Shown: positions 15,221 to 27,741 of the stretch, in pieces | Numbering within the stretch: position 1 is the stretch's first letter | How the letters are laid out: every line of letters starts with the position of its first letter | Source: Cacajao melanocephalus | Lineage: Eukaryota; Chordata; Mammalia; Primates; Pitheciidae | Direction: 5' to 3' | Length of the DNA: 64,000 nucleotides | Assembly (NCBI GenBank): GCA_963573385.1 | Contig: CAUYLG010048326.1 | Coordinates: 47,841 to 111,840, forward strand | Translations under genes and position numbers: made by a program | The notes under the pieces: generated by a model | Database searches by the model: none | What the model saw: the letters and a program-made list of their open reading frames with translations, nothing else | What the model was told of the DNA's origin: nothing

Positions 15221-15572
15221 TGTATTAGTCAGTTTTCATGCTGCTAATAAAGACATATTTGAGACTGGGCAATTTACCAAAGAAATAGGTTTAATTGGGC
15301 TTACAATTCCACGTGGCTGGAGAAGCCTCACAATCGTGGCAGAAGGCAAGGAGGTGCAGGTCACATCTTACATGGATGGGGGCAGGTGAATAAAAACTTG
15401 TGCAGGGAAACTCGTTTTTTAAAAACCATCAGATCTTGTAAGACTTACTCATTGTCACAGAATAGTATGGAAAAGACCTGCCCCCATGATTCAGTTACCT
15501 TCCATTGGATCCCACCCACAACAAGTAGAAATTCTGAGGAGATTTGGGTGGAAACACAGCAAAATCGTATCA
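15221..15572 (-). mobile_element. THE1/MST LTR, right copy (5' LTR of antisense provirus)
   Basis: A 352-bp LTR beginning tgtattagtcagttttcatg and ending aaaatcgtatca, followed by gtgat at 15573-15577. That 5-bp sequence also precedes the left LTR, which marks both boundaries of one insertion event (13374-15572). Confidence 0.93.
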
Positions 15573-15577
15573 GTGAT

Positions 15578-18500
15578 TTAAGGAGTTAAGCTGCTAATCT
15601 CATTCTTTTTTAAAACTACATTTTTTCTCATTTTGCTGAATTTTGAGCTTTTATTTTGTTCCTTTAGCTGTTTGATTGCTCTATTTCATTTTTATAGATG
15701 AGTTTGTTTATTTTTCTCATTTTTTCATTATATTCTAAAAGTTTGTAATGGTATCTCAATATTGCAATATTAACACTGACATGAATTTAATATTAATTGT
15801 TTTATAAGAAGTCAACTTCCTGAACTGTGGGATAGTTCTTGTACAGAAATTTTGTCTGCTGGGTCAAACAATTATTCATAGTCACAGGTGAAATTGACTT
15901 AGTGCTTTCCAAAAGCAAGTATAATTTTGGGGAAAAATGGTATACTGGCAGGTTCTCGAGTATATACAATTTGTTTCAATGCTGGTTTTAGAGCAAAAGT
16001 AGGCTAATTCCTCTCTAAGTCCTGATGCTTAAAGTTTAATAAAGTAATTTTAAAGAGTCCTAGCTGCCGTGTAATTTTAACGGTAATATTTTAGAAATAA
16101 TTTGACTTTAAGACATCTTCTCACAGGATCATACAATCCTTCAGTTCTATCAAGGATGGAGAATGTAGGGTGAGCAAAGTAGCCTCCACAAGGTCAGGCT
16201 TCCTATTTCCATGAAGTTTCTCTTGGAAAGAATCACAAATTTTAATTTTTTGTTCAGACATTACTAATTTTTCAACAAGTGGACAATTAATACATTTATA
16301 AATCATGTCTTTCATTTCTCCTTGGCTGTCAAAATTCATTACATTACTGCCACAGTTCCCTTATATGAGATAGAAAGATGTTTTCTATGGGCTGTTTCAA
16401 AGGGTCAAGCTAGGAAGTTGAAAGTCCTAGAGATATACAGTACATACTTTCATTATATGAGATTAACCAGTTCTAAATATGTCTTTCAGTTTAATAAAAT
16501 TTATAAATGGTGCTCTAGTGGCCTATGGAAGATATAACATGCTACCAAATGACAATTTATTGCAGTATCCAGCCCTTAGGGCTAGTTGATGGATTATTGC
16601 TGTAAGTACATTTTCCTACTTTATCTTGAAAGTCCCTTTGATTAATTATAGACACTTTATTTAGCAATTTGATATATTATTATCCTTAGAGTTTTTTCTT
16701 TAAAATATATTTTTAAATTACTGTTAAGCAGATGTTTTAATTCCTTCCAAGGTACATGATTTACATAGCTCTGATGAAACTAGAAAGTCAGTATTATCAA
16801 CATATGCAGAGGAATGCTGGGCTCAATATAATTTTTTGTAATGGTTATTTGAAAGACTTCCCTTTATTGTAATATGATAATAATAATATCAGACATTGAT
16901 ATGCAAGTACTATTACATGGTGCTTTTTAAAAATCAAGCCAGTTGGAAAAGCCATGTATACTCTATGCTTGTGTATACTTAAAATGAAGGATAGAGAACT
17001 GATGCTTCTTATGTATTTGATCAGGGTTTTGCATAGAGGAAAATGCTTGAAATTTTATTAAATCGTATGTAAATTTTCAAAAACAGACCTAGCCTTATGT
17101 TAATTAAATCTGTAGGATTACTTTTAATTTAAGTACATTAAGGAAAATCAGATTCCAAAAGTGCTTTATTGGCTGAAACTTTTCCCTAGGTAGCTAGTTT
17201 CTTTACAAAAGGATAGGCAGCTTTCACTTAAGTATGTGTTTCTAATGACATTCTTATTTTGCTTGTCTGAAAGTCTTTCTCAGTGATACTGCTATATACT
17301 GAATATTGTGTTATTTTCAAACTTTATTCTAAATACCTGGTTGATTGCAAAACAAAATAAAGCAAACAAATTTTTGGAAAATTTGCCTTCTTTCCATCTT
17401 TTCTTTTTAGGTGGAAGATGTTTTTTGATCAATGCTAAGAGAGAAAGGTGATCAGCTACCTAATTCACAAGATCCAAAAGAGAAAAACTAATCAATTAGA
17501 AAAGGTACAAATATTTCTGATACTAGTATGATTTTTGCCCATGTATGTTCATAAAGAATGTATTGCAATGCACAGTTTAACTTCAAAGGTTTTTTCATAC
17601 TAATTGTAGCAGTAAGATTTACTGTAATTGCCTATGCAATCTTATGTCCTCAATAGAAAGCCCAATCAAATAGAGCAATTCAGTGTAACCAGCACATGTA
17701 TGTCAGTGTATGTATGTGGTACATGCACTTGAATTTGTGTGTTTGGCTAAGGTTTAGTGGAAATGGCACATGACAAGTTGGAGCTAATCAAACAATGGTG
17801 AGATGCAACACCTAATCTTGTGTATTTTGCCTCTTCAGTGGTTATAATATTATCTAGCAAAAATAGATAAATTATCTTTTAGAATATTTTCCTCAAGTAT
17901 AGTTTCATTAAGTTTTTACAGATATTTGGTGGTATTAAGCTCAAAATTATGTTCTCTGTAAAGTTTAAATTCTAAAATTGGAACTTAAATTTCATTCTCA
18001 TGTTATTTCAAGTAATGTTGAGAATTAAGTATGCTACTTTATCTTTGTGTCACTGCTACATGATTTGCTCTGCCTCGGTGTTCTCCTTTAATTAGGCTTT
18101 GTTGTAGAAGCACACATCCAGCCTAGCGAGCAATGTGCCCTTTCTTAAGCACTGCTAATTCATATGTAATGTTGAATTCGGCTTTCTTTGCATAATCAGT
18201 TAGGTTGGAGTTGTGATGTGAAATTGTGCATAAAGAAAATTCAGGAGAAACCAAAATAATGAATAGAAAATGAAATTCTGGTTATTTAGACACAGAACTT
18301 GACGAAATATATCTTATTTTACTATGGTATTTCTGAAATTTATGAAAGTTGAGGCTTTAACAAGACAGGAGTAGTGTTTTGTTCAATCATTTTAAATTAT
18401 TCATTAAGAAGTCAATATTAATAAATCACAGGCTTTTCTTCATTCTAATAACTAAGATGCAAGATTTATCTCTAATAGGTACACATCTACCAGGAGGCTA

Positions 18501-18759
18501 CACTTGACCTCTGAGTTCCCAATTCACACTGAGAAGCTATTATCCTATGATTCTTCTTTGTACTCATCATACTACTTCCTACTTAGGAAATTGTAATAAG
18601 TTGTTTTATTAATGACATGGAGACCGAAACCTTTGTCATGCCTGCGAACAGGACTTCCCTTTCTTAGTTAAGAAGATCACCGTGCCTTCTTCCACGTGTA
18701 TAGTGCTGTGTCCAACATCTGTGCTTGGCTCATGCTTGTAGCTCTTTCTCTGACAATTA
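15578..18759. other. Unclassified DNA
   Basis: Over 3 kb with no recognised repeat family. Short open frames at 16121-16339 (minus) and 16322-16537 (plus) have no recognisable domain. A patch at 18060-18230 is less AT-biased than its surroundings but matches nothing I know. Confidence 0.45.
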
Positions 18760-18875
18760 AAAATCTTACCTCCTTCTTTTTTCTCCTCCTCTTTCCTTTC
18801 CTCCTGCACTTCTTTCTCTTCCTTCTTTCTTCCTCTTTCTCTTTTCCATCTTGTTCTTCTCCTCTCCTTTTTCTT
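18760..18875. repeat. Polypyrimidine (CT-rich) low-complexity tract
   Basis: An interrupted tract of cctcct and ttcttt units. It accounts for the two mirror-image open frames here, a lysine/arginine/glutamate-rich one on the minus strand and a serine/phenylalanine/leucine-rich one on the plus strand. Confidence 0.85.
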
Positions 18876-21630
18876 CTTGAAATTCATGAATACAGCCTTT
18901 GTTACCTTCCTGACCAATAATTCACATGCAATGAAATTCTACTATTTTCCTTTGTCTTCTATGTCTGTCTATATTGTAAGCTTTCAGGTTCCTAACCTTG
19001 AGAACCAGGATTTTCATGGATGAGAAACAAACAAACAAACAAAAACAAAAACTTTTTGTCTTAACTTCTTTACATCATTCAGACCAGGACAGAGATAACA
19101 TGAGGAGACCTGATTTCACTCAATGGCATACAGCTAAATGCTGGAAACATAATTCTTAATAAACAAGGCCCATAGGGTGACTATCTTCAGAAGATCACAG
19201 TGGAAGGTATTGAATTATTTGCCATGTCTTTTGTGAACCCTGAGCTCAGCCTTTTTCTATGGCTTGGTGATTAGGCCTCAAAGTTATCGGAGAGACTGAC
19301 TCAGTCTAACAGCACAGCATTTGAACCCGAAGCCATTCTATATAGCTGTTTTATCTTCTTGCTTTGTTTCTTGCTGGCTTTATCACCTCCAACTGACATC
19401 AAGGATGTGCATTTTTTGTTTAATCTTTATAGTTCTTCATAGCCACTCAAATGTCTCTCCAGGATCCTTCTGAAGACCACAGAAAATCTCGTGCAGTTTT
19501 GCCAAAAGCTCTGAAGAGGCAGCATGTGTTATCTTTGCCTTAGGTCAAGCTCTCCACTGGAGGATATTGACGTCAGATTTGTTCCCATCTCTGAAGCTCA
19601 GAAGTCAAGGATAACATCATTTTAATTTTTTGAGGTAAAAACAAATATGGACAACTTTATATGTCAGTATTTATAAAGATTTTTCCTATGCAATATAAAT
19701 AATGTGTTTTATTTATTCTCTAAATGATCTGGGCATTTGGCAACTCTATCACATTCTTCCAGCTTGCTAAAGATTATTTCCTAACAGAATCTATCTTAAC
19801 AGATGTTATTTGAGTGTGATTTGAAGAGTTCATAGACAGGACTGCCTGTTCCTAAGTTTCTATCATATCCCTTCATTCCATCAATTGTTTTATTCTGGTG
19901 GTCCCTGAAAGCTTTTCATCTTTTGTGGCATTGAGGGTCTACTTTCTGCTATCATTATATCATAGTAAATTAAAAGCAGTTTCAGAATAAAATTTTTATT
20001 GTTTAAAAAAAAGAATCCTAACAAGAAAAAGTAATGAGTGCTATCACAGCAGGTTTCAAAGAGCCAGGAATAATTTTCAACAACTATGCATATGATTTGT
20101 GTAATTATTTCTGCTTCCATATAATTATTTTACTGTCCATGTATTTTTAAATCTATGCAAATTATATAGAACTGCCTTGATTTTCTTAACTTAGGTTTGA
20201 AATAATTCTTTCAAATAGGGCTAAGCAAATTTTGTTATACGTTTTTTCCTGACGCGTTGAAACAAGCTAAGTAAAGAAAAAAAAATTTCAGTCGCTGTAA
20301 GTTGTATTTAATCCAGTCAACTTACAAACTTACTTTACTAGAAATGTAAAAATCGATATTTAGAGGAATCATCCTTTAGCAATGCAGAATATTTCCTAAA
20401 GAAAATGCTTTATGTATTTATCTTTCATATTCTTAAGAAAGAATATAAACTTTCTATTTAACTTGGGTTTTATCGTGTGTATGTTTGTTTATAATATTGG
20501 GCATATAATCCATGCAAAACAAGAACTTACTGAAAACAAGGTTTATAAATTTCACAACATACTGCTACACTGTCACCAGTTGTGCAGGCAAATATAAAAT
20601 GAACTATATTTTCTAAGATATATGGTCTCTGACATGTACAAGGAAAAGAATAACTGTTTTTTAAGTAGTGACAACATTGGTATTTCTTCCTGGTATACTC
20701 ATTTTCCAAAATGCTGAAAGAAAGTGCATTGAAAAATATTTCCAAAAATCCCATGATTTTTGTAGGGATATTTTTCTACGTGTTCACAACTGTTTTATTA
20801 CTTCATATTTTGGACATGCTCACTAAATTCAGTTGATTCATTCTGATAAATGATCATTCACAGAAGTTACTACTTTTTATAAATGTTATCATCACACTCA
20901 GTTTTGTCACCTTATCCAACTTCTCAAAACTATTTTATTTCCTGTCAGATCTTTAGTCATCTTGGATCCTGAGTAAAGCAGGATGTCAAAATATCAAATC
21001 ATTCCTTCCAACATTTTTTATTTTTATTCTCTGTTGGTTTCTGTAAATAAAGGGATTGGATTAGCTAGGTGAAGTTTGCTTGCTTTGAAAACGAGAATTC
21101 TTGTGTAGATAAGTACTCATTTTTCTAAACTAAGGTTGTTCTCATTTTTTCTTTGAAATAGCAACAGTGGAAATGCTGGGCTCCACACAGAGATAAAATG
21201 ACAGAACTATTATATGAAAATTGATTAATTATAAAAGAAGGAGCCCATTTACCCAAGTCATGGTCTCAATAAAATAATATTGCAAGCATTGCTTAATTAC
21301 TAGTGCTATGATCCATACTTCTGAGCTATTTCTGCACTATAGTGAAGAAATATTCCGCAAAAATAATGAAGGCTAAAGGTACGTGTTAGATGAAGCACAA
21401 TAGCTAAAAACCATGGACAGAAATCATAGAACCTTCCTTACACTACACCATTTTCTTTTTCTTAGTAACATCAGATGAAGTCAGACTTCAGACAATGCCA
21501 AAACCATACAATGAAAGTCAGGTGTGACAAGTACTTAATACATTCTGCATAAACTCTTGAACAGTTTCACTTTTCACTTTAATAAGAATTTCCTCTAACT
21601 TCTGTATGTAATTGAGACTGTCATAAATAC
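18876..21630. other. Unclassified DNA with short A-rich simple repeat
   Basis: A short aaac repeat lies at 19026-19053. The segment 19060-19620 is closer to average base composition than its neighbours but was not matched to a repeat or gene. The rest is AT-rich and open frames are short. Confidence 0.45.
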
Positions 21631-21676
21631 TTCTCTCTTTCTCTTTTTTCTTTTTCTTTTTCTTTCTTTCTTTCTT

Positions 21677-21748
<72 letters not shown>
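21631..21748. repeat. Composite (TTTC)n(CT)n(CA)n microsatellite
   Basis: A pyrimidine tract (cttt then ct units) passes directly into about 14 ca units ending at 21748. No gene overlaps it. Confidence 0.95.
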
Positions 21749-21750
<2 letters not shown>

Positions 21751-22319
21751 AGAAAATAAAACAATTCAACACAAGGAATCTACTAATTACTTTTATTGAC
21801 TGCCCAGTAAATGGTAATAAAAAATTCTCAGACTGAAAGTCTACATTCTATTATTGTTTTACACATACGGTTGCTATTCCCCATTTCCTTTGTCCCATAT
21901 ATTACCTTCAAATAAAAGGAATTTCTACTGGTATACCTTCAAACATTTATATAAGCAAAACTAAAATAGTTAATAATTTCCATTTATTTGTCATTTATTC
22001 TGAGAGACTATATGACCCTCTTTGTTCTAACGAAATTTAGTGCACCAAAATTCAGAATACAATTTCTTTTAAAATTATGCCCTAGTGTCCCCAAATAATA
22101 TACTCCAGTCACTAATGAGACTGTTATTACCTCTGATATTTTCTGTAAGTGGCTCAAATATATTATACCAAATCAATTGCTCTTCCAAAGTTATGCTTCA
22201 ATCTTTGAATCCAGAATAGCTGTAGGACACTACCTCAATGAAATAATTTGTGGATGTTCTTATATTACATGGCTCAGTTAGTTAGAATATGCCCAAAGAG
22301 AAATAAAAGTAGTATATTT
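21749..22319. other. Unclassified AT-rich DNA
   Basis: No repeat or gene recognised before the L1 fragment that starts near 22320. Confidence 0.45.
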
Positions 22320-22753
22320 TGGAACAAAACAAGCAAGCCCACTTTCACCACTCCTATTCAACATGCTATAGTCCTAACCAGAGCAAATAAGCAAGAGAAA
22401 GAAATAAAAGACATCCAAATTGGAAAAGATGAAGTCAGATAGATTATCTCTGTTCTCTGATGATATAGTTGTACACCTAGAAAAACCTGAAGACTCTTAA
22501 AAAAATAATAACCCTAGATTTGACAAATCACTTAAGTTCCAGGATATAAAATTAACATACAAAAATAGTAGCATTTATATACACCAATCACATTCAAGCT
22601 GAGAACCAAATCAAGAACTCAACTCCATTTACAACAGCTAAAAAAAAAAAAAAGCTTCAAAAATACCTAGAAATACATTCTGAAAACAGAACTACCATTT
22701 GGTCCAACAACTCCACTGTGGGCTATCCACCTAAAGAAAAAGAAATAATTATA

Positions 22754-22754
<1 letters not shown>
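22320..22754 (+). mobile_element. LINE-1 ORF2 fragment, sense, internally deleted
   Basis: Sense L1 ORF2 is clear from 22325 (aacaaaacaagcaagccc, actttcaccactcctattca) through the reverse-transcriptase region at 22448-22470 (ttctctgatgatatagtt, the FxDD-encoding block), and then jumps near 22680 to a 3' segment (aacagaactaccatttggtc). The part in between, over 1 kb in a full-length L1, is missing. The open frame at 22248-22442 is a remnant of this ORF2. Confidence 0.85.

Positions 22755-22795
<41 letters not shown>
22755..22795. repeat. (CA)n microsatellite
   Basis: About 20 uninterrupted ca units directly at the 3' edge of the L1 fragment, probably seeded by its A-rich end. Confidence 0.95.
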
Positions 22796-22797
<2 letters not shown>

Positions 22798-23150
22798 GGC
22801 TGAATACATATATATTCAGTGCTGATCTTTCTTAGTTCCACACTTATATGTTACTTCCTATATACTATTAATTCTGCAATCCTTCCTCTAATGTGTTCTA
22901 TTTTTTTCCTTGTCTTCTCTTCCCTAATTCTTCCCCATCCCAGTTAACAAATCTACTAACATTTTCGTAAGTAATTCATGCCAAAAATTTTATTCTTGAG
23001 TCTGCCAGTTTCTTCTATCTTCATATTCAATTCTTCAAGTTCTATTATTTCTAGTGTGAAATATGTATCTGTAATATTTCAACTTATTTCTGTTACACTG
23101 TCATTACCTTAGTCAAAAGTGCCACCACCTCTTCTTGTTTGGTGCAGTAG
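22796..23150. other. Unclassified DNA
   Basis: AT-rich sequence between a CA microsatellite and an MLT1J-like LTR. Nothing recognised. Confidence 0.4.
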
Positions 23151-23548
23151 ACAATACTACTATTCATCAATATCCATTTCTTTGACCTAGGGGAGAATTA
23201 TATATCTCGACACCACTGACATCAGGTTTGGCCACAGAACTGCTTTGGCAAATGTAATATGAGCAGAGATGAGACTTGCCATTTCCTAGCAGTACGTTTA
23301 AGGGATGTCAATGCTTTACCCAATCTTTTTTCTACTATGAAATAGTCAGTGACAATGTTACAGAGAATGGATGCTTCATCAGCCTTGATCCCAGCCTGAG
23401 GATAGTGACAACATATGGCAGAAACTTCAGTCAATCCATGATAGAAATGATGTGTGAGTGAAAAATAAACTTTTGTCATTGTGAGTCACTGGGATGTCCA
23501 GTACTGTTTGTTATCACAGGATAAGCTATGATGTCTTGATCGATTACA
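23150..23548 (+). mobile_element. MLT1J/K-like MaLR LTR, sense
   Basis: Old ERVL-MaLR LTR with the blocks ggtttggccacagaactgct, ttggcaaatgtaatatgagc, acaatgttacagagaatgga, tgcttcatcagccttgatc and the 3' segment gaaaaataaacttttgtcat followed by gtgagtcactgggatgtcc. The short open frames on both strands (23222-23479, 23276-23461) are chance frames within it. Confidence 0.7.
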
Positions 23549-23599
23549 GCAGATTAAAGACAATACAGCTTCAACTGATATGCCTGCCTTCACATTTCT

Positions 23600-24175
23600 C
23601 CCAGAATACCTTCTCCACCTTAAATTAGTGTCATGTTTGGAGAATGCAACTTTTAACCCTTTGAATAATATCCAGACTCCTTTTCATGGCCTCCAAGATC
23701 CCACAAAGACTGATCCTTGCTTACCTCTCAGATCTTGTCTCACCCTACCCTCAGCTGATGCTCTACCTGCTATACTGTTCTTCCTTTCTTCCCCTGTCTA
23801 TGTTAAGATTGTTACTCATGAGGACCTCTGACCTTGCTGTTCTTTCTACTTCTCTTCATTCTTCACATAGATGTCTCTTTCTTATTGCTTAGGTTCTACT
23901 CGATTTTCTAATGTCAGTTTCCTACTTTATGCTATCACCTCATCTATTGCAGTTTCCTTCTGCCTCATTTTTCCTATCATGCAGCAGTTAGATTTCTTTA
24001 GGGTTCTGCAGATAACATGAAATATAGATGATACAGTAGCAACCTGAATAGTTTTCCATATTTGCTCTATTAATTTCCTAAGGGACATGGACCATGCTTT
24101 TTCATCTCTGTATCTGTAACACAAAGTACAAGGCAATGCACAATATATATTAGATAACAAACAAATGATCATCGA
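23600..24175 (+). mobile_element. LINE-2 3' end, sense
   Basis: Follows the order of the mammalian L2 3' region: a tccagactccttttcatgg block, ggcctccaagatcccacaaa, atccttgcttacctctcag, and at the 3' end gggacatggaccatgctttt with acaaagtacaaggcaatgca, matching the L2 terminal region. The overlapping open frames at 23580-23892 are decayed L2 sequence, not genes. Confidence 0.75.
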
Positions 24176-25860
24176 CTTTAATTTAATTTCTCCATATATC
24201 TTTAAACCTTTATCTATGTCTGATTAGAGTATGAATAAAACAAGAAAATATAAAATATTGAAGCCCCACAATTTTTTTCTTTTTGCAAACAAAGCTTTGG
24301 TTCCTAGCTCTGGGGGAAGTTAACACTGATTGCCTATTATCTCCTTTTTTATTTTCATTATTTTATTGGCTGCTCTAGAATCAGGACATATTGGTTGACA
24401 TTCCAATATGATTTTATTCATTTCATTAGGAAATTACAATTTATTTGTTTTCTCTCCTTGCTATATGGACTATACAAGCTCTTTTCTCAATCTCAATCAA
24501 TTCTCAATTACAGAAAGGGAGAACAGGAAAAAATAATTCTCTATTATAGAGTTCTGATATCTAGAGAATTCAAATGAGAGAACAAATGCTTATAATCAGT
24601 TTCTTCCCTTAATTGGACAGAGCTCCTAAGTCTAGTGTGCCCATAAATCAATTTGAATATGTTCTTAATAAGATATTTTTGTTCTCCTATTTACCCAGTA
24701 TGTCTACTTTATAGCCGAAATAATTTTCCTACTTTAGTTTAGACACTATTTCAAACTTTGTGCTTTATGTAGTTCTTTAAATTAAATGGAAATAGCAAAA
24801 ACACTTAATGTAAGAGCTGGAAATGATATAAATTTAATAATGAACTAAAAATGGCAGGTAAAATTTTATGACCTATGGCAAATATTGAAGACTCGGGATA
24901 ACTGCCAAACTACATACCTTGTACGTAAAAATCACATTTCTTTTCAACAAGGAAACTAGTATAATTTTAATTGAGCTTGCCCTAATTATTTTTTACAAAA
25001 CAAAATAATCCGTTAAAAATAATGAGAATATATTTTGAAAAGTTCTTTATTTAATATCAAATGATATCCATACTAAATTTATATAGCTCCATTTATTTTA
25101 AAATAAGTTGAGTAGCAAACAGATTTTTAAATATGTTTACCACAACAAAGAACGTTGAGAAAAACAAAAGGCAATGTTTATAATCATATGGCCCTGTCCC
25201 TGTAGTAGAATAAGGTTTTTGTTTTCTCCTCTTACCTATATTGAAACTTATTTTCACTTCCTTTACTATGAAACACCTAGTGACTGGTCCAGAACCCCCA
25301 GCACTCTCTACTTAGACATTAAACATTTAGTAGTCTCTTACATTCTCACTTATGACATACCTTGAGTAGTTATAAGATTTTTCATGTATTCATCACATTC
25401 AGCTTCATCTACTAAACTGAAAAATCTTGAGACTACTATTCTGTAACCACTTAGAACCCATCAAAGTTATTCTAAAAGAGGTGAAGAGTAAATTTATTTC
25501 AAAAGAACTGGAGTACTTTCATAATATTTTTCCGTATCACAAATAATGTTTTGTCTATCATATTTATTTAATTTTGAAAGATAATAGATTTGAAATGAAG
25601 TCACTAGTTGCATAAATATAACATATTAAAGCTAAACATAATCTGTATTTTTTTCTTTCAAAAATACTGGAAAATTTGTTTTACCTTAGTTTACGCAATT
25701 GTTTTAAGAAATAGTTTTCTGTATTAAATGATGACAATTTTCCCCAACAATCCATATTTTTATGTAAAATGAAAAAAAGAAATTATTTAGGATTCTTGAA
25801 ATATTGCTAACTTTCTCAACATTTCTTCCCACCTACTTATTTTCTATATACCTCCCCACA
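24176..25860. other. Unclassified AT-rich DNA
   Basis: No repeat or gene recognised. The short open frames at 24395-24577 and 25174-25365 have no recognisable features. Confidence 0.45.
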
Positions 25861-25899
25861 GCCATAAACAACTTTGTCATTTACTGTGACCCTAGCCAC

Positions 25900-26015
25900 A
25901 TGAAAAGTAATTAATATTAAACATTTTATATAAATAGGATAATGCATATAAAGCCCTTCACTTAGTACCTGGCACATAGTAAAACTAATAAATGATACTT
26001 GCTCTAATTAAATTC
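25900..26015 (-). mobile_element. MIR fragment, antisense
   Basis: The stretch ataaagcccttcacttagta followed by cctggcacatagta and aataaatgatacttgct is the reverse complement of the MIR 5' region. It is short and diverged. Confidence 0.5.
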
Positions 26016-26209
26016 CACTTGTGATTTGGCTGCTTCCTTTCTTTTCTAAAACACTAAAGTCTAGAAAAGTGTCTAAAATCATCAAATACTAGTTTTTACA
26101 ATGTTACAATAAGTAAACAAAAATTAGTAATAATAATTTATGATTAATTTTTTCCAATTCCCTTATGTTTTCCAATTTCTTACCTCATCATACTTAATAT
26201 AGAGTTTGA

Positions 26210-26742
26210 AGGGCTCAGAAGAAGATAAGAAAATGAGAGTAAGTTTGGAATTTCTAGATACTAATTAAATGGTTGTGACCAAAATGCTGATAGAATTAAG
26301 GACAGTGAATGCCAGGCTGGCAAGGTCTCCGATGAAAATGAGGAAGTTATTGGAAGCTGAAGTAAAGGTCACCCACATTACATCCTAGCAAAGTACTTGG
26401 ATGAATTGTGTTCCTACCCTAGGGACCTGTAGAAGTTTGAACTTAAGAGTGATGACCTAGGGTATCTGGTTGAAGAAATTTCTTGACAGCAAAGCTTTTA
26501 AGATGTGTTATGGCTGTTTCTAACAACATATGATCAGATATGAGAGAAAAGAAATGACTTCAAGTTGGAACTTATATTTAAAATGGAAGGAAAATGTAAA
26601 AGTTTGAAAAATTTGCAGCCTGGCCATGTGGTAGCAAAACAATTTAAGTAGGCTATGGGGCAAGCACCTGCCAGAGAGATTAGCATAACTGAAAGAAAGC
26701 TAAATGTTAATATCTAAGACAATGAGAAAAAGGACTTGAAGG
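26210..26742 (+). mobile_element. MaLR (MST/THE1) internal region, sense, first part
   Basis: Sense MaLR internal sequence with the blocks gaccaaaatgctgatagaat, tgaatgccaggctggcaagg, agggtatctggttgaagaaa and aaaatttgcagcctggcc. It is interrupted by a short antisense Alu and resumes at 26831. No frame is intact. Confidence 0.75.
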
Positions 26743-26830
26743 CATTTTTTTTTTTTTTTTGAGACTGGGTCTCACTCTGTCGCCCAGGCTGGAGTGCAGT
26801 GGCATGATCTCAGCTCACTGCAACTTCCTG
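26743..26830 (-). mobile_element. Truncated Alu, antisense
   Basis: An 88-bp Alu piece: a T16-18 tract, then gagactgggtctcactctgt up to cactgcaacttcctg. The flanks tgaaggcattttt on the left and tgaaggaatttttt on the right look like a diverged target duplication, so this was a short 5'-truncated insertion into the MaLR internal region. Confidence 0.85.
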
Positions 26831-27148
26831 AAGGAATTTTTTAGACTGCCTCTCCCATCACAAGCCCAGAGATCTAGGAGGAGAAAATGGTTTCAAGAGC
26901 CAAGCTCAGGGCGTCTACCATTTGGAACAGCTGTATTTACCCAATGCCTTTCCCTCCACTGTATCTAGGAAGTAATGAATTGCTTTGATCTTACAAGCCC
27001 ATAGGGAAGGGACTTGCCTTGTCCCAAGTCTTTGGACTGCACTTCTGAGCTAATGCTGAAATTAGTTAAGTCTCTGGGGGACTGTTGGGAAGGCATGATT
27101 GGTTTTGAAATGTGAGGTCATGAGATTTGAGAGGGGCCGGGGGCAGAA
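26831..27148 (+). mobile_element. MaLR (MST/THE1) internal region, sense, second part
   Basis: Continues the internal region after the Alu (cctctcccatcacaagccca) and ends with the conserved 3' segment gggggactgttgggaaggca, ttggttttgaaatgtgagg and gaggggccgggggcagaa immediately before the LTR. Confidence 0.85.
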
Positions 27149-27511
27149 TGATATAGATTGGCTGTGTCCCTACCCAAATTTTGTCTTGAATTGTAGCTCC
27201 TATAATTTCCACATGTTGTCAGAGAATCCCAGTAGGAGATAATTGAATCATGGGGACAGGTCTTTCCCATTCTGTTCTTGTGATAGTGAATACATCTCAT
27301 GAGATCTGATGGTTTTATTAAAGGGAGTTCCCCTACACGTGCTCTTTAGTCTGCTGCTATGTAAGACATGCCTTTGCCTCTTCTTTGCCTTCTGCCGTGA
27401 TTGTGAGGCTTTCTCAGCCATGTGGAACTGTGAGTTTATTAAACCTCTTTTCTTTATAAATTACCCAGTCTCAGATATGTCCTTATAACAGTGTGAGACT
27501 GGACTAATACA
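27149..27511 (+). mobile_element. MST/THE1 LTR, sense (3' LTR)
   Basis: A 363-bp LTR starting tgatatagattggctgtgtc and ending ggactaataca. It carries aattgaatcatggggacagg, gagatctgatggttttatt and the 3' segment ctttataaattacccagtct. It directly follows its own internal region, so this is the 3' end of a sense MaLR whose 5' part is missing. The minus-strand open frame at 27118-27300 is a shadow. Confidence 0.92.
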
Positions 27512-27544
27512 GAATGTATTCCCAATTCCTGTCCCATCATTGTA

Positions 27545-27741
27545 TCATGACAGTAAATAAAGTTTTTTATTTCACAAGCTCGTAGATGAAAGGAACTCAT
27601 CTCCAGATGAGACTGTGAACTGAGTGCTTGGAACCTAGAGTTAACACGGAATGAATTAAGACTTTAGGGGGCTATTGAGAAGGCATAATTGTTATCTTGA
27701 AATATGAGGAGAACATGGAATTTGGGGGGCCAAGGGAAGAA
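27545..27741 (+). mobile_element. MLT1 internal region, 3' end, sense
   Basis: About 200 bp resembling the 3' end of an MLT1 internal region: ctcatctccagatgagactg, gaattaagactttaggggg and atttggggggccaagg, leading directly into a second LTR. Confidence 0.7.

Noticed and set aside
18636..18920. Lys/Glu-rich minus-strand frame resembling a charged coiled coil
   Set aside because: It is encoded by a purine-rich low-complexity tract, the complement of the CT-rich run.
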